From NCBI RefSeq assembly GCF_900156045.1, contig NZ_FTMX01000001.1, positions 558,001 to 622,000 of the forward strand: a stretch of 64,000 nt of DNA, in the 5' to 3' direction. Numbering within the stretch: position 1 is the stretch's first letter; each line of letters starts with the position of its first letter. This DNA comes from Peribacillus simplex (lineage in GTDB: Bacteria; Bacillota; Bacilli; Bacillales; DSM-1321). The notes below the pieces were generated by a model. It had not been told where the DNA came from, did no database searches, and worked only from the letters and a program-made list of their open reading frames with translations. The translations under genes and the position numbers were made by a program. Below, in pieces: positions 19,670-31,698 of the stretch.

Positions 19670-20782
19670 ATGAAAAGGAATATTGCGGTGCTTCAAGGAG
19701 ATGGCATCGGGAAAGAAGTAACAAGAGGCGCTGTAGAAATCCTCGAAGCCGTTGCCCAAAGATATGGACACGATTTTGAATTTCAATATGGTGAGATTGG
19801 CGGCGGGGCCATCGATAACACAGGTACGCCCCTGCCGGATGAAACAGTGGAGATTTGTAAAAACAGCGATGCGGTATTATTAGGGGCCGTTGGAGGACCT
19901 AAGTGGGATGACCAGCCTGCGCACCTAAGGCCGGAACGAGGGTTGCTGAAAATCCGAAAAGATTTGAATCTTTATGCTAACATCCGTCCAATCAGCTATT
20001 ATTCCAGCTTGTCGGAATCTTCTCCTCTTAAAAAGGAATTCATTGAAGATGTGGATTTCGTGATTGTCAGGGAACTAACTGGCGGCCTTTATTTCGGAAA
20101 GCCAAGTGAGCGCGTTGAAAAAGAGGGGAAAGAGGCGGTCGTCGATACACTTTTCTATCAGAAAAGCGAAATGAAACGCATCATTGAACTTGCTTTTGCC
20201 TTAGCGTCGGATCGCAAGAAAAAAGTAACATCCGTGGATAAAGCGAATGTTCTTGAATCCAGCAGGATGTGGCGTGAGACGGCTGAAGAAATTGCCAAGG
20301 ACTATCCGGATGTAACTCTTGAACATATGCTTGTTGATAATGCAGCCATGCAATTGATCAAAAACCCGAAACAATTTGATATTATCGTGACGGAGAATAT
20401 GTTCGGTGATATTTTAAGCGACGAAGCGTCGGTATTGACCGGCTCGCTTGGAATGCTCCCTTCCGCCTCCATATCAACAAAAGGGCCAAATCTATATGAA
20501 CCGATTCATGGCTCTGCACCGGATATCGCGGGCAAAAATCTGGCCAATCCGATTGGGACGATTTTATCGGCGGCTTCCATGCTGCGTCTATCCTTTGGTT
20601 TGGAAGATGAAGCGAAAGCCGTTGAGCAGGCGGTGGAAACGGTCCTTGAATATGGCTTGAGAACAGGTGATATCGCAAATGGCCAACCGAATATTACGTC
20701 TACTTCAGAAATGATTGCAGAAATTAAAGCAAATCTTTTAGACCAGGAAGCCATTTCCAACATCATGGGAGCTTACGCATAA
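19670..20782 (+). CDS. leuB: 3-Isopropylmalate dehydrogenase
   Basis: Oxidatively decarboxylates 3-isopropylmalate with NAD. The 370 residues contain [44 protein letters not shown] and the active-site stretch [20 protein letters not shown]. The nicotinamide-side motif [14 protein letters not shown] follows. AAGGGGAG lies before the ATG. An unexpected terminator-like hairpin follows it inside the operon. Confidence 0.97.
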   Translation: MKRNIAVLQGDGIGKEVTRGAVEILEAVAQRYGHDFEFQYGEIGGGAIDNTGTPLPDETVEICKNSDAVLLGAVGGPKWDDQPAHLRPERGLLKIRKDLNLYANIRPISYYSSLSESSPLKKEFIEDVDFVIVRELTGGLYFGKPSERVEKEGKEAVVDTLFYQKSEMKRIIELAFALASDRKKKVTSVDKANVLESSRMWRETAEEIAKDYPDVTLEHMLVDNAAMQLIKNPKQFDIIVTENMFGDILSDEASVLTGSLGMLPSASISTKGPNLYEPIHGSAPDIAGKNLANPIGTILSAASMLRLSFGLEDEAKAVEQAVETVLEYGLRTGDIANGQPNITSTSEMIAEIKANLLDQEAISNIMGAYA

Positions 20783-20790
20783 ACTTCTTT

Positions 20791-20818
20791 CACGGCCTAA
20801 CATTAGGCCGTGTTTTTT
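20791..20818 (+). terminator. Terminator-like hairpin between leuB and leuC
   Basis: CACGGCCTAA and TTAGGCCGTG are perfect inverted repeats, giving at least eight strong pairs, followed by TTTTTT. It has every mark of an intrinsic terminator yet lies within the ilv-leu operon, only 35 bases before leuC. It may lower expression of leuC-leuD or act as a 3' stabiliser of the upstream mRNA. Confidence 0.78.
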
Positions 20819-20852
20819 AAAAAAATACAAGATTGATCGAGGTGGGATAGTG

Positions 20853-22262
20853 ATGGGAAAGTCAATTATAGAGAAAATATGGGATCGCCATATTGTAAAT
20901 GAAGAGGAGAATAAACCGGATCTAATTTATATAGACCTTCAATATATTCATGAAGTGACCTCTCCGCAAGCATTTGAAGGTTTGAGATTAAAAGGACGCA
21001 CAGTCAGGAGACCTGACCGCACTTTCGCGACAATGGATCATAATGTGCCAACCGTTAATCGCTATTTCATCGAGGATGATATTGCAAGGAAACAATTAGA
21101 GGCGCTTGAGCAAAACTGTAAGGAGTTCGGTATCCGTCTTGCTGATTTAGACAGCCCGGATCAAGGTATCGTTCACGTTATCGGGCCGGAATTAGGTCTT
21201 ACACAGCCAGGGATGACGATTGTATGCGGTGACAGTCATACTTCCACACATGGTGCGTTTGGCTCGATTGCGTTTGGAATCGGTACGAGTGAGGTCGAGC
21301 ATGTTTTGGCCACACAATCCCTATGGCAAACAAAACCCAAAACATTAAAGCTTGAGGTTAATGGCAAGCTTGGTCATGGCGTGATGGCGAAAGATGTCAT
21401 TTTATATGTGATTTCTAAATTCGGTGTCGATTTCGGTACGGGACATATCATTGAGTATTGTGGGGAAGTTTTCCGGGATATGTCAATGGAAGAGAGAATG
21501 ACGGTTTGCAATATGTCGATCGAAGGCGGTGCCAGAGCCGGGCTGGTAGCTCCGGATGAAACAACTTTCTCTTATTTGAAAGGTCGTAAATATTTGCCTA
21601 AGGGAGAAGAGTTCGAGCGATGTGTTCAGGACTGGAAGTCACTTTCCAGTGATGAGGATGCTGTATATGACCAAGAAATCATTCTTGATGGCAGTCTGAT
21701 TTCACCAATGGTCAGCTGGGGGACAAATCCTGGAATGGCTAGTGGAGTGGACGGAAAAGTACCTACCTTCGCAGAAGATATCATGGATCCTAAAGAACTG
21801 AATCGGGCCATTGAGTATATGGGTCTTAAGGAAGGCATGCCGATCACGGAAATTCCCGTCCAACATGTATTCATAGGATCGTGTACCAATTCACGCATTG
21901 AGGACTTACGGCAAGCCGCAGAAATGATCGATGGCCAAACTGTTCATAAAGGGGTTCGGGCGATGGTCGTTCCCGGTTCACAAAGTGTCAAAAGGCAAGC
22001 GGAAGATGAAGGGTTGGATGAGATTTTCAAATCAGCGGGCTTCGAATGGCGTGAATCGGGCTGCAGCATGTGCCTGAGCATGAATCCTGACGTTGTTCCG
22101 GCCGGTGAGCATTGTGCCTCCACAAGTAATCGGAACTTTGAAGGCAGGCAAGGAGCTGGAGCAAGAACACACCTGGTTAGTCCGGCCATGGCTGCCGCGG
22201 CCGCCATTCATGGGAAGTTTGTCGATATCAGGAATTTGAAAAGAACTGAACAAGTCCATTAA
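20853..22262 (+). CDS. leuC: 3-Isopropylmalate dehydratase large subunit
   Basis: With LeuD it isomerises 2- to 3-isopropylmalate using a [4Fe-4S] cluster. Cluster cysteines are visible in [15 protein letters not shown] and [13 protein letters not shown]. The aconitase-type motifs [17 protein letters not shown] and [14 protein letters not shown] are intact. The ATG at 20853 is chosen over the GTG at 20850 because GAGGTGGG then has proper spacing. About 469 residues, the normal length of the bacterial large subunit. Confidence 0.96.
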   Translation: MGKSIIEKIWDRHIVNEEENKPDLIYIDLQYIHEVTSPQAFEGLRLKGRTVRRPDRTFATMDHNVPTVNRYFIEDDIARKQLEALEQNCKEFGIRLADLDSPDQGIVHVIGPELGLTQPGMTIVCGDSHTSTHGAFGSIAFGIGTSEVEHVLATQSLWQTKPKTLKLEVNGKLGHGVMAKDVILYVISKFGVDFGTGHIIEYCGEVFRDMSMEERMTVCNMSIEGGARAGLVAPDETTFSYLKGRKYLPKGEEFERCVQDWKSLSSDEDAVYDQEIILDGSLISPMVSWGTNPGMASGVDGKVPTFAEDIMDPKELNRAIEYMGLKEGMPITEIPVQHVFIGSCTNSRIEDLRQAAEMIDGQTVHKGVRAMVVPGSQSVKRQAEDEGLDEIFKSAGFEWRESGCSMCLSMNPDVVPAGEHCASTSNRNFEGRQGAGARTHLVSPAMAAAAAIHGKFVDIRNLKRTEQVH

Positions 22263-22290
22263 GAATACGAATTAACCGGAGGTGCAGAGA

Positions 22291-22890
22291 ATGGAACCCA
22301 TTACTATATATAAAGGAAGAGCGGCGGCACTTGACCGTAAAAACGTGGATACGGACCAAATCATTCCAAAGCAATTTTTAAAACGGATTGAGCGAAGCGG
22401 ATTTGGCGAGTTTTTATTCTATAACTGGCGTTTTGATGAAAATGGAAAGGAACGTCCTGATTTTGAATTGAATCAGCCCCAAAATCAAAACACGTCCATT
22501 TTAATAGCAGGTGAGAATTTTGGCTGCGGTTCTTCGCGTGAGCATGCCCCTTGGTCATTGAAAGACTACGGATTCGATATCATCATCGCTCCTTCTTATG
22601 CTGATATCTTTAAAAGTAATTGCATGAAAAATGGCATGGTTCCCATCGCTTTAACCCAGACTGAAGTAAACTATTTAATGGAGAGAGTGTCGGCACCTGA
22701 TTATGAGTTGACGATCGACCTTCCCAATCAGACATTGAAGGATGGTCAAGGGTTTGAAACAAGCTTTGAAATTCATCCATATTGGAAGGAAATGCTCATC
22801 AAAGGCTGGGATGAAATTTCTATAACGCTTCAATATGATAAAGAGATTTCTGCCTATGAATCTCAAAAAAAGGCTATATCGAGTATTTAA
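22291..22890 (+). CDS. leuD: 3-Isopropylmalate dehydratase small subunit
   Basis: The swivelling domain partner of LeuC. The 199 residues include the substrate-binding loop NVDTDQIIPKQFL and the signature GENFGCGSSREHAPW. CCGGAGGTG supports the ATG at 22291; the frame is open back to a GTG at 22282 that overlaps this site. It is the last gene of the operon. Confidence 0.96.
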   Translation: MEPITIYKGRAAALDRKNVDTDQIIPKQFLKRIERSGFGEFLFYNWRFDENGKERPDFELNQPQNQNTSILIAGENFGCGSSREHAPWSLKDYGFDIIIAPSYADIFKSNCMKNGMVPIALTQTEVNYLMERVSAPDYELTIDLPNQTLKDGQGFETSFEIHPYWKEMLIKGWDEISITLQYDKEISAYESQKKAISSI

Positions 22891-22904
22891 TTGAAGAATG
22901 TCAT

Positions 22905-22948
22905 TTCCCGTTCTCCTTTCATGATTGATAGGATGCGGGATTTTTTTT
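22905..22948 (+). terminator. Terminator of the ilv-leu operon
   Basis: TCCCGT pairs with GCGGGA and TCCT with AGGA around an internal loop, followed by eight T's. Confidence 0.72.
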
Positions 22949-23056
22949 TATCGGGGAATGACGAAAAGGCGTTCATCAGGCATATAATTTTTTGTGTTTC
23001 CAGCTATTACATGCTAAACTGTTTCTCAAAAAGCGAACGGTGAGGCGGAAAATAGG

Positions 23057-24091
23057 ATGGATGATGAGAACAACGAAAAGAAGGTCGGAGAAACCAAAAT
23101 TATCGCCTTTCCAAATCTCGGTGAAAGGCTGATTGTAAAAGGGCTGGATGAGCTTGGAAACAGAAACTTTAAAGCGGCTGCACAGCTTTTCAGCCAAGCC
23201 AGGGAGCATGAGCCCGAAAATGATGAAGTTTGCATGGGACTAGTGGTCTCATTAGTCGAACTTGAGTATTACCAGGAGTCAAAAGAGTTGTGTATAGAGA
23301 TGTTGAATAAAGGCATCGGCGACTACTTTCAACTGATCAATATTTATTTGATGGTACTGCTGCAATTAGGCGAGCATCAGGAAATGGTCACGACGATCGA
23401 ACTGTTATTTGAAGAAAACCAAATCCCTTTTGATAAAGAGGAACATTTTGAAAAGATGCTTCAGTTCAGTAAAAGGGCCCTCGAGGATAAAAAAGAGGAA
23501 AAGGAAAGGCAAAAGCAGCAGCTTTCAGAGGAATTGCAGGAGGATGAACTTTTTGAAGGGAAAACGGATAATGAAATGTTTATGGTCATTTCAAAACTCA
23601 CGAATATCAATATTCGACCATTTATCCCTCAAATCGAAGAATTTCTACAAAAAGATGAGGGACACCCTTTCTTTAAAACGATGCTCCTAAACATCCTTAT
23701 CGACCAGGAATATAACGAGGAAGTGATGTTGAAGAAATTCAATCAATCAAAGTCGGTCATACCAAGGGAATTGAAAAGTTTGAAGGAGACGGCATTCTAT
23801 AAGAAGGTAACCGGACTGACCGAAGAGGAAATCAGTCAGGATAATCCGAGCTTATTTGAAATGGTCCATAGTTTGATTGAACGTCATTCTTTTTTATTGT
23901 TTCCTTTTGAACCAGGACCAGAAAGCTTGCCTGCGTGGGCAGCTGCCTACCATGCCTTGGCGGAAGAATACATGACCGGGGAAGTTTTCATGAGGGAATT
24001 AGCGGACATTTACCATGCTGATGAGGAAAGCGTTGCGGATATTCTTTCCTATATAAAAGAAATTGAAGAAATTTCTTATCCCATTATTTAA
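23057..24091 (+). CDS. ysoA: TPR-repeat protein, YsoA-like
   Basis: The 344-residue protein has tetratricopeptide-like helices at the N-terminus (GLDELGNRNFKAAAQLFSQA, then MGLVVSLVELEYYQESKEL). A charged coiled-coil segment follows around residues 145-170, then a second helical domain. No enzyme motif is present. TPR proteins act as scaffolds; the partner is unknown. It lies between leuD and tig, the position of ysoA in B. subtilis. The ATG at 23057 follows a GAGGCGG ribosome binding site. Confidence 0.8.
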   Translation: MDDENNEKKVGETKIIAFPNLGERLIVKGLDELGNRNFKAAAQLFSQAREHEPENDEVCMGLVVSLVELEYYQESKELCIEMLNKGIGDYFQLINIYLMVLLQLGEHQEMVTTIELLFEENQIPFDKEEHFEKMLQFSKRALEDKKEEKERQKQQLSEELQEDELFEGKTDNEMFMVISKLTNINIRPFIPQIEEFLQKDEGHPFFKTMLLNILIDQEYNEEVMLKKFNQSKSVIPRELKSLKETAFYKKVTGLTEEEISQDNPSLFEMVHSLIERHSFLLFPFEPGPESLPAWAAAYHALAEEYMTGEVFMRELADIYHADEESVADILSYIKEIEEISYPII

Positions 24092-24101
24092 GCTATTGCT
24101 G

Positions 24102-24129
24102 TTGTAACAGATTAATCCTGTGGTATAAT
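24102..24129 (+). promoter_or_regulatory. Promoter of tig
   Basis: TTGTAA and TATAAT are 16 bases apart, and the -10 is extended by TGG. The start lies about 145 bases downstream, so the mRNA has a long leader. I found no known element in that leader. Confidence 0.65.
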
Positions 24130-24275
24130 GTAGTGGTTGTAATGTATAATCGTCTAATTTTGACGATTTCCCCAATATTTTTTGGGTATATTTGAAGGAT
24201 GACTTGTTAACACTTGCAAAGCATATTCATCCAATGCTTATTATTGAAGTATATAGATTTTTTGGAGGGAAACAC

Positions 24276-25568
24276 ATGTCTGTAAAATGGGAAAAACAAG
24301 AAGGTAATCAAGGCGTACTAACAATCGAAGTTGACGCTGCAAAAGTAAACGAAGGTTTAGACGCAGCTTTCAAAAAAGTAGTGAAACAAGTAAATGTACC
24401 TGGCTTCCGTAAAGGTAAAATGCCACGTCAAATGTTCGAAAAAAAATTCGGCGTAGAATCACTTTACCAAGATGCGCTTGATATCATTCTTCCGGATGCT
24501 TATGCAAATGCTGTCGAAGAAGCTGGAATTCAGCCTGTAGATCGTCCAGAAATCGACATCGAGAAAATGGAAAAAGGCGAAAACCTGATCTTCACTGCAA
24601 CTGTAACAGTTAAGCCTGAAGTTAAATTGGGAGATTACAAAGGTGTTGAAGTTGAAAATTTCAATACTGAAGTAACTGACGAAGATGTTGAAAACGAATT
24701 GAAAACTTTGCAAGAGCGTCAAGCTGAGCTTGTCGTTAAAGAAGAAGGACAAGTTGCTGAAGGCGATACAGTTGTTCTTGACTTTGAAGGATTCGTTGAT
24801 GGTGAAGCATTCGAAGGCGGAGCTTCAGAAAACCATTCATTGGAAATCGGTTCTAACTCTTTCATCCCAGGATTTGAAGAGCAAGTTGTAGGTCTTGAAA
24901 CTGGCGCTGAAAAAGATATCGAAGTTACATTCCCTGAAGAATACCATGCTGCTGAACTTGCAGGTAAACCAGCAGTATTCAAAGTGAAAATTCACGAAAT
25001 CAAAACAAAACAACTTCCTGAGTTGGATGATGAGTTCGCGAAAGATGTCGACGACGAAGTGGAAACTTTGGCTGAACTTAAAGAAAAAACAAAACATAAA
25101 TTAGAGCATGACAAAAAACATGAAGAAGAAAACTTCATTCAAAACACTGTAATTGGTAAAGCTGTTGAAGGTGCAGAAATAGACGTTCCTGAAGCAATGA
25201 TTTCAAATGAAGTTGACCGCATGATGAATGAGTTCTCTCAACGCATTCAATCTCAAGGTCTTAATTTGGAGCTTTACTACCAATTCTCAGGTCAAGACGA
25301 AGAAGCTTTAAAAGCTCAAATGAAAGAAGAAGCTGAAGGACAAGTTCGTACGAGCCTAACTCTTGAAGCGATTGCTGAAGTTGAAAAACTTGAAGCTACT
25401 GACGAAGATGTAGAAGCTGAACTTGCACAAATGGCTACTATGTACAATATGGAAGTTGACGCGATCAAACAAGCTCTTGGAAACTTAGAAGGAATCAAAG
25501 GCGATCTTAAAATTAAGAAAGCGATTGACTTCTTGGTAGAAAACAGCAAAACAGTTGACGCAAAATAA
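24276..25568 (+). CDS. tig: Trigger factor (ribosome-associated chaperone and prolyl isomerase)
   Basis: Binds nascent chains at the ribosome exit tunnel. Of 430 residues, the N-terminal domain has the ribosome-binding loop [13 protein letters not shown] (about residue 44). A FKBP-type isomerase domain follows (about 160-245, with [17 protein letters not shown] and [12 protein letters not shown]), and then the long C-terminal helical domain. The ATG at 24276 is chosen for GGAGGG at proper spacing; the open frame extends upstream without support. Codon use is strongly biased, as for abundant proteins. Confidence 0.97.
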   Translation: MSVKWEKQEGNQGVLTIEVDAAKVNEGLDAAFKKVVKQVNVPGFRKGKMPRQMFEKKFGVESLYQDALDIILPDAYANAVEEAGIQPVDRPEIDIEKMEKGENLIFTATVTVKPEVKLGDYKGVEVENFNTEVTDEDVENELKTLQERQAELVVKEEGQVAEGDTVVLDFEGFVDGEAFEGGASENHSLEIGSNSFIPGFEEQVVGLETGAEKDIEVTFPEEYHAAELAGKPAVFKVKIHEIKTKQLPELDDEFAKDVDDEVETLAELKEKTKHKLEHDKKHEEENFIQNTVIGKAVEGAEIDVPEAMISNEVDRMMNEFSQRIQSQGLNLELYYQFSGQDEEALKAQMKEEAEGQVRTSLTLEAIAEVEKLEATDEDVEAELAQMATMYNMEVDAIKQALGNLEGIKGDLKIKKAIDFLVENSKTVDAK

Positions 25569-25608
25569 TTTTTATTAAATAAGTAGATTAAAATATTTTC
25601 TTTAAAAA

Positions 25609-25640
25609 AACAAGGCGCGAGTAATCGTGCCTTGTTTTAT
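25609..25640 (+). terminator. Terminator after tig
   Basis: AACAAGGCGCGA pairs with TCGTGCCTTGTT (one G-U) around GTAA, followed by a short T run. Confidence 0.85.
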
Positions 25641-25999
25641 ACATATTGAGAATTAGTGTAAATTTTAAATATCGGTTACTTCCTGATTGATTTTTTTTGG
25701 ATTTCGGTGTAGATTAGTTCTAATACCGCATATACATATTTATACAGCAAATCCTGCTTTTAAAGATCCAAAGTTTTGGGCATACTGGTAAAGGGCAAAT
25801 ACATATTGATTGATTATTGTACTTATTTAACAACTCGGACCGTGAGCATTTTTGTTACTAAACTTCCAAGAACATGATAAAATGCAAAACATACTTAGGA
25901 TTTTGGAATGTTTAAGTAGATGTGTGCCTAGTTTTTTTCATTACGATTGGGTACCGCTATGTAATAGAGTTGGAAGAGTATTTAAAGGGGTGAACGTAC
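25641..25999 (+). promoter_or_regulatory. 360-base gap before clpX with a candidate promoter
   Basis: The best promoter candidate is TAAAAT at 25878-25883 with an extended TGA and a weak TTACTA -35 at 25855-25860, spacer 17. I saw no CtsR-type heptad repeat and no other gene. The rest of the gap is A/T-rich without clear structure. Confidence 0.35.
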
Positions 26000-27268
26000 A
26001 TGTTTAAATTTAATGATGAAAAAGGACAGTTAAAATGTTCTTTTTGCGGTAAAACACAAGAACAAGTCCGTAAACTGGTTGCTGGTCCAGGTGTCTATAT
26101 TTGTGACGAGTGTATAGAACTTTGTACGGAGATCGTCGAAGAAGAGCTTGGCACTGATGAAGAAGTAGAATTCAGAGATGTTCCTAAACCTATGGAAATT
26201 CGCGAAATTCTTGACGAATATGTGATTGGACAAGAACAGGCAAAGAAATCTTTGGCTGTCGCTGTTTACAACCATTATAAACGTATCAATTCCAATAGCA
26301 AAGTCGACGATGTGGAGCTTTCCAAAAGTAACATCGCCCTAATCGGACCGACGGGAAGCGGGAAAACCCTTCTTGCGCAAACATTGGCGCGATTACTGAA
26401 TGTTCCTTTTGCCATTGCTGATGCCACTTCATTGACGGAAGCTGGATATGTTGGGGAAGATGTCGAAAACATCCTGCTAAAATTGATCCAAGCAGCAGAT
26501 TATGATGTGGAAAAAGCGGAAAAAGGCATCATTTATATTGATGAAATCGATAAAGTTGCCCGTAAATCCGAAAATCCTTCCATTACACGTGACGTGTCTG
26601 GTGAAGGTGTGCAACAAGCTTTATTGAAAATACTTGAAGGAACGGTTGCAAGCGTTCCGCCTCAAGGTGGTCGTAAACATCCACATCAGGAATTCATCCA
26701 AATCGATACGACCAATATTTTGTTCATCTGCGGCGGTGCATTTGATGGCATCGAACCGATCATCAAACGCCGTCTTGGTCAAAAAGTCATCGGCTTTGGC
26801 TCTGACGTGAAAAAGGATGATATTGCAGAAAAAGAATTGCTTTCCAAAGTCCTTCCTGAAGACTTGCTTCGTTTCGGATTAATTCCGGAATTCATCGGAC
26901 GTCTTCCGGTAATTGCGACTCTTGAGCAATTGGATGAAGCTGCTTTGATTGAAATCCTTACACAGCCGAAAAATGCCCTTGTTAAACAATATCAAAAATT
27001 GCTTGAGCTTGACGATGTTGAATTGGAATTCGAACAGGAAGCGCTAAGTGAAATTGCTAAAAAGGCAATTGAACGTAAAACTGGTGCACGTGGTCTGCGC
27101 TCCATCATCGAAGGCATCATTCTTGAAGTGATGTTCGATCTGCCTTCACGTGATGATGTAGCAAAATGTATAATCACAGGCAGCACGATTTCGAAAAATG
27201 AATCTCCAAAACTCGTCCTAAAAGACGGTACAACCATCAAAGGACAAGAAAAGAAAACATCTGCTTGA
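26000..27268 (+). CDS. clpX: ATP-dependent unfoldase subunit ClpX of the ClpXP protease
   Basis: The 422 residues start with the four-cysteine zinc domain ([11 protein letters not shown] ... [10 protein letters not shown]) that binds adaptors. The AAA+ module follows: Walker A GPTGSGKT near residue 115, pore loop GYVGEDVEN, Walker [10 protein letters not shown], and arginine finger region. The loop QKVIGFGSD binds ClpP. AAAGGGGTG precedes the ATG. It unfolds tagged proteins for ClpP, whose gene is not in this window. Confidence 0.98.
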   Translation: MFKFNDEKGQLKCSFCGKTQEQVRKLVAGPGVYICDECIELCTEIVEEELGTDEEVEFRDVPKPMEIREILDEYVIGQEQAKKSLAVAVYNHYKRINSNSKVDDVELSKSNIALIGPTGSGKTLLAQTLARLLNVPFAIADATSLTEAGYVGEDVENILLKLIQAADYDVEKAEKGIIYIDEIDKVARKSENPSITRDVSGEGVQQALLKILEGTVASVPPQGGRKHPHQEFIQIDTTNILFICGGAFDGIEPIIKRRLGQKVIGFGSDVKKDDIAEKELLSKVLPEDLLRFGLIPEFIGRLPVIATLEQLDEAALIEILTQPKNALVKQYQKLLELDDVELEFEQEALSEIAKKAIERKTGARGLRSIIEGIILEVMFDLPSRDDVAKCIITGSTISKNESPKLVLKDGTTIKGQEKKTSA

Positions 27269-27282
27269 TAATATGGAAAAGC

Positions 27283-27313
27283 AAGACTGCCAGTTCATCC
27301 TGGCAGTCTTTTT
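27283..27313 (+). terminator. Terminator after clpX
   Basis: AAGACTGCCAG pairs perfectly with CTGGCAGTCTT around TTCATC, then T's. Confidence 0.93.
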
Positions 27314-27450
27314 CTTTGTCTTTTTTAAAAAATGTTGTTATTTAGGATAAAAACGCCAAAATTTTCAACACGAATTTCTTGGATAATTTCGCCCTTCCAA
27401 AGGAGATACTAACAGAAATGACAAACTAGGAGAGTGCAGGAGGGAATACG

Positions 27451-29121
27451 ATGAATTGGACAGGATTGGCGTTGTTTATCCAGCTGTTTTTTGGGATCAT
27501 TATTGGATTGTATTTTTTGAACTTATTGAAAGGCCAGCGGACACAAAAAGTTTCCATTGACCGTGATTCACGTAAAGAGATGGACCAATTACGGAAGATG
27601 AGATCGATTTCGTTAACAGAGCCATTGGCAGAAAAGGTTAGACCAAGCACATTTAATGAAATCGTCGGTCAAGAAGATGGGATTAAATCTTTAAAAGCTG
27701 CTTTATGTGGGCCGAACCCCCAGCATGTGATAATTTACGGTCCTCCAGGGGTAGGGAAAACGGCAGCTGCCAGACTTGTTTTGGAAGAGGCGAAGAAAAA
27801 TGGAAAATCCCCCTTTAAGAATTCGGCCGTTTTCGTTGAATTGGACGCCACCACAGCCAGGTTCGATGAACGAGGGATTGCCGATCCGCTCATTGGTTCT
27901 GTGCACGATCCAATCTACCAAGGAGCCGGGGCAATGGGACAGGCAGGTATTCCGCAGCCAAAGCAGGGTGCAGTCAGCAATGCTCATGGCGGCGTACTGT
28001 TCATAGATGAAATAGGGGAGCTTCATCCAATACAGATGAATAAACTGTTAAAGGTATTGGAGGATCGCAAGGTCTTTCTGGAAAGTGCTTATTATCAAGA
28101 GGAAAATCAAAATATTCCAACTCACATCCATGATATTTTTAAAAATGGACTACCGGCTGATTTTCGGCTGATTGGAGCCACAACAAGAACGCCAAATGAA
28201 ATCGCGCCTGCGATACGTTCAAGATGCATAGAAGTGTTTTTCCGTGAACTTGACCGGGAAGAAATAATCACCGTGGCTAAGAATGCCTCTGATAAAGTGG
28301 GGATCACCATCAGTGAAAAAGGCTTGCAGTCGATTTCGGATTATGCCCGAAATGGCAGGGAAGCCGTCAACATGATTCAGACTCTTGCAGGAATATCAAT
28401 TAATGAAAACAGGACTTTTATCAGAGAAGAAGATATAGATTGGATGGCCCATAGCAGTCAGCTGACCCCAAGAATGGACAGGAAAATAGAATCGAATTCT
28501 AAAATAGGTCTTGTCAACGGTCTTGCAGTCTATGGTCCCAACAGCGGGGCGTTGCTGGAAATCGAGGTTACGGTCATGGCTGCCTCTGATGAAAAAGGTT
28601 CGATAAACATTACCGGCATCGTTGAAGAAGAAAGTATCGGCGGCGGGAGTGGGAAATCGGTTCGCCGCAAGAGCATGGCAAAAGGTTCGATAGAAAATGT
28701 CATTACGGTTTTACGGTCGATGGGAGTGCCTGCCGATCAATTCGATATCCATGTGAACTTTCCGGGCGGAAGTCCAGTTGATGGCCCTTCTGCAGGAATT
28801 GCAATGGCCACAGGCATATACTCGGCCATATATAAAATCCCTGTTGATCACACCGTGGCGATGACTGGGGAAATAAGCATTCATGGCGGCGTTAAACCGA
28901 TTGGCGGTGTCATTCCGAAAATCAAAGCTGCTAAACTGGCCGGGGCAAAGAAAGTAATCATCCCAGCCGAAAACATGCAGCCGCTTCTATCTGAAATCAA
29001 GGATATAGAAATCATTCCCGTTTCGAATGTAAAAGAAGTGCTGGATCAGGCACTGAAAAAAGAATTGATGTCGGAACAAATCCTTACAACCTTAGACCTA
29101 TCGAAAAAAGAAAGTGTATAA
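27451..29121 (+). CDS. lonB: Lon-like ATP-dependent protease LonB
   Basis: The 556-residue protein has one N-terminal membrane segment ([19 protein letters not shown], residues about 7-26). The AAA+ domain follows with Walker [15 protein letters not shown] near residue 90 and Walker [13 protein letters not shown]. The C-terminal Lon protease domain has the catalytic Ser in [11 protein letters not shown] and the Lys segment [20 protein letters not shown]. LonB is made in the forespore and anchored in its membrane in B. subtilis. The ATG follows GCAGGAGGG. Its neighbour LonA is the soluble, general form. Confidence 0.94.
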   Translation: MNWTGLALFIQLFFGIIIGLYFLNLLKGQRTQKVSIDRDSRKEMDQLRKMRSISLTEPLAEKVRPSTFNEIVGQEDGIKSLKAALCGPNPQHVIIYGPPGVGKTAAARLVLEEAKKNGKSPFKNSAVFVELDATTARFDERGIADPLIGSVHDPIYQGAGAMGQAGIPQPKQGAVSNAHGGVLFIDEIGELHPIQMNKLLKVLEDRKVFLESAYYQEENQNIPTHIHDIFKNGLPADFRLIGATTRTPNEIAPAIRSRCIEVFFRELDREEIITVAKNASDKVGITISEKGLQSISDYARNGREAVNMIQTLAGISINENRTFIREEDIDWMAHSSQLTPRMDRKIESNSKIGLVNGLAVYGPNSGALLEIEVTVMAASDEKGSINITGIVEEESIGGGSGKSVRRKSMAKGSIENVITVLRSMGVPADQFDIHVNFPGGSPVDGPSAGIAMATGIYSAIYKIPVDHTVAMTGEISIHGGVKPIGGVIPKIKAAKLAGAKKVIIPAENMQPLLSEIKDIEIIPVSNVKEVLDQALKKELMSEQILTTLDLSKKESV

Positions 29122-29124
29122 AGG

Positions 29125-29160
29125 AAATGCCCCGGCTAAAAAATGGAACCGGGGCATTTT
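29125..29160 (+). terminator. Terminator after lonB
   Basis: AAATGCCCCGG pairs perfectly with CCGGGGCATTT, with a long A-rich loop and T's after. Confidence 0.9.
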
Positions 29161-29278
29161 AAGGACCATATTGGCGTTCCCGACAAACCTGACGTAAAAA
29201 TAAACACGCATTCAGACGTGCTTTTTTATCCAATATTGGAGATAATAAAAGCAGTCGAAACGTGTTAAGGTAAACGAA

Positions 29279-29307
29279 TAGACACTTCTATATAAATAGG
29301 ATAGAAT
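29279..29307 (+). promoter_or_regulatory. Sigma-A promoter of lonA
   Basis: TAGACA and TAGAAT, each five of six consensus bases, are spaced by 17. Confidence 0.65.
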
Positions 29308-29376
29308 TGTTAAAAGGTTGAGAACATGGGTAAATAGTTTACAACGACGATACTAATTAGATGGAGGTGTCAGGAA

Positions 29377-31698
29377 ATGACTGATAAAGAAATCATCGTC
29401 CCCCTCCTGCCGCTAAGAGGACTGCTTGTATATCCAACGATGGTACTTCATTTAGATGTAGGCCGAGATAAATCGGTGCAAGCCCTTGAGAAAGCAATGG
29501 TGGAAGACCATCTTATATTTTTGACGACACAACAAGATGTTTCGTTGGACGAACCAGGTGAAGAGGATTTATTTACAATGGGGACTTTAACAAAGGTAAA
29601 ACAGATGTTGAAGCTTCCGAATGGTACAATCCGGGTGTTGGTGGAAGGGTTGAACCGCGCAGAAGTCATTGAATTTTACGATTATGAGACACATTATGGT
29701 GCCAAGATTAAAATATATGAAGACAGTGATGAAAAGGATGCTGAACATCAAGCATTAATGCGCACACTACTGGATTATTTTGAACAATACATAAAAATGT
29801 CCAAAAAAATAACCGGTGAAACGTTTTCGTCCACTTCGGATATTGAAGAGCCTGGGCGATTGGCGGATATAATCGCTTCACATTTGCCTTTGAAATTGAA
29901 GGAGAAGCAAGAAGTGCTTGAGACCATTGATATGAAAGAGCGTTTAAGCCGTGTAATCGAAATCATCAATAACGAGAAAGAAGTTCTTTTTCTCGAGAAA
30001 AAAATCGGCCAGCGGGTTAAGCGTTCGATGGAACGGACTCAAAAGGAATATTATTTACGAGAACAAATGAAAGCGATCCAAAAGGAATTGGGCGATAAAG
30101 AAGGAAAAACAGGGGAAATTGAGGTCCTCAACGAAAAGATAGAAGAAGCGGATATGCCTGAGCACATCAAAGAAACGGCATTAAAGGAATTGGACCGTTA
30201 TGAAAAGGTTCCTTCGAGCTCAGCCGAGAGTTCTGTCATCCGCAATTATATCGAATGGCTGATTTCGCTTCCTTGGACCAAAGCGACCAAAGATGACTTG
30301 AATATTCATAAAGCCGAAAAAATCCTGAACCGGGACCACCATGGTTTGGAAAAGGTGAAGGAGCGGGTGCTTGAGTATTTGGCCGTCCAGCAATTGACCA
30401 ATTCATTGAAGGGACCGATCCTTTGCTTGGCGGGACCGCCAGGGGTCGGGAAAACCAGCCTGGCTAAATCGATCGCTTCTTCCCTGAATAGGAATTTCGT
30501 CCGTATATCTTTAGGTGGAGTGCGCGATGAATCAGAAATCCGCGGACATCGCCGCACATATGTAGGGGCGATGCCGGGACGGATCATTCAAGGCATGAAA
30601 AAAGCCGGAACGATCAATCCTGTCTTTTTACTGGACGAAGTCGATAAGATGTCCAATGACTTTAGGGGAGATCCATCAGCAGCGATGCTGGAAGTGCTCG
30701 ATCCGGAGCAAAATCATAATTTCAGTGATCATTATATTGAAGAAACCTACGATCTTTCCAAAGTCATGTTCATCGCGACGGCGAATAATTTGGGATCGAT
30801 TCCCGGTCCGCTTCGTGATCGTATGGAAATCATTTCGATTGCAGGTTATACTGAGATAGAGAAACTTCATATAGCCAAGGATCACTTGCTGCCTAGACAG
30901 CTCGAAAACCATGGTTTATTGAAGACACAACTGCAAATCCGTGAGGAAGCTCTAACAAAAATCATCCGTTACTATACTCGGGAAGCCGGCGTTCGGAGTC
31001 TGGAGCGACAGCTAGCAAGCATCTGTCGGAAGACTGCAAAAATCATCGTGTCCGGAGATAAAAAGCGGGTCGTCATTTCTGAAAAGAATGTCGAGGAGTT
31101 TTTAGGGAAAACCGTGTTCCATTATGGACAGGCGGAAGTCGAGAACCAAGTCGGTGTAGCCAATGGGTTAGCATACACGTCGGTAGGTGGCGATACGCTT
31201 CAGATCGAGGTTTCCTTATCACCAGGTAAAGGCAAGCTGATCCTGACAGGAAAGCTTGGCGATGTAATGAAAGAGTCAGCCCAGGCTGCTTTCAGTTATG
31301 TCCGTTCAAAAACCGAGAAACTTCAGATTGATGCGAACTTCCATGAAAAATATGATATTCATATTCATGTCCCCGAAGGTGCGGTCCCAAAAGATGGCCC
31401 TTCTGCAGGCATCACGATTGCAACAGCGTTAATATCGGCCCTTACAAATAGGCCGATCAGAAAAGAGGTAGGCATGACAGGCGAAATTACATTACGCGGA
31501 CGGGTTCTTCCGATCGGCGGGCTTAAAGAAAAATCTTTAGCGGCCCATCGCGCAGGACTTACGAAAATCATCATCCCGCAAAATAACGAAAAGGATATTG
31601 ATGATATCCCGGAAAGTGTCCGTAAAGCATTAACATTTGTTCCAGTTTCACACGTCGATGAAGTCCTTGAGCATGCATTGGTAGGTGTGAACGAATGA
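29377..31698 (+). CDS. lonA: ATP-dependent protease LonA
   Basis: The 773 residues have the Lon substrate-binding N-domain ([20 protein letters not shown]), a central coiled coil, and the AAA+ module. That module has Walker [15 protein letters not shown] near residue 353 and Walker [12 protein letters not shown]. The protease domain has catalytic Ser in [15 protein letters not shown] and Lys in [17 protein letters not shown]. It degrades damaged and regulatory proteins. GGAGGTG precedes the ATG. It overlaps ysxC by four bases, a conserved coupling. Confidence 0.98.
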   Translation: MTDKEIIVPLLPLRGLLVYPTMVLHLDVGRDKSVQALEKAMVEDHLIFLTTQQDVSLDEPGEEDLFTMGTLTKVKQMLKLPNGTIRVLVEGLNRAEVIEFYDYETHYGAKIKIYEDSDEKDAEHQALMRTLLDYFEQYIKMSKKITGETFSSTSDIEEPGRLADIIASHLPLKLKEKQEVLETIDMKERLSRVIEIINNEKEVLFLEKKIGQRVKRSMERTQKEYYLREQMKAIQKELGDKEGKTGEIEVLNEKIEEADMPEHIKETALKELDRYEKVPSSSAESSVIRNYIEWLISLPWTKATKDDLNIHKAEKILNRDHHGLEKVKERVLEYLAVQQLTNSLKGPILCLAGPPGVGKTSLAKSIASSLNRNFVRISLGGVRDESEIRGHRRTYVGAMPGRIIQGMKKAGTINPVFLLDEVDKMSNDFRGDPSAAMLEVLDPEQNHNFSDHYIEETYDLSKVMFIATANNLGSIPGPLRDRMEIISIAGYTEIEKLHIAKDHLLPRQLENHGLLKTQLQIREEALTKIIRYYTREAGVRSLERQLASICRKTAKIIVSGDKKRVVISEKNVEEFLGKTVFHYGQAEVENQVGVANGLAYTSVGGDTLQIEVSLSPGKGKLILTGKLGDVMKESAQAAFSYVRSKTEKLQIDANFHEKYDIHIHVPEGAVPKDGPSAGITIATALISALTNRPIRKEVGMTGEITLRGRVLPIGGLKEKSLAAHRAGLTKIIIPQNNEKDIDDIPESVRKALTFVPVSHVDEVLEHALVGVNE

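Noticed and set aside
29204..29228. Second possible terminator (CACG/CGTG before TTTTTT) after lonB
   Set aside because: Only four firm pairs; the strong terminator at 29125-29160 already serves lonB.
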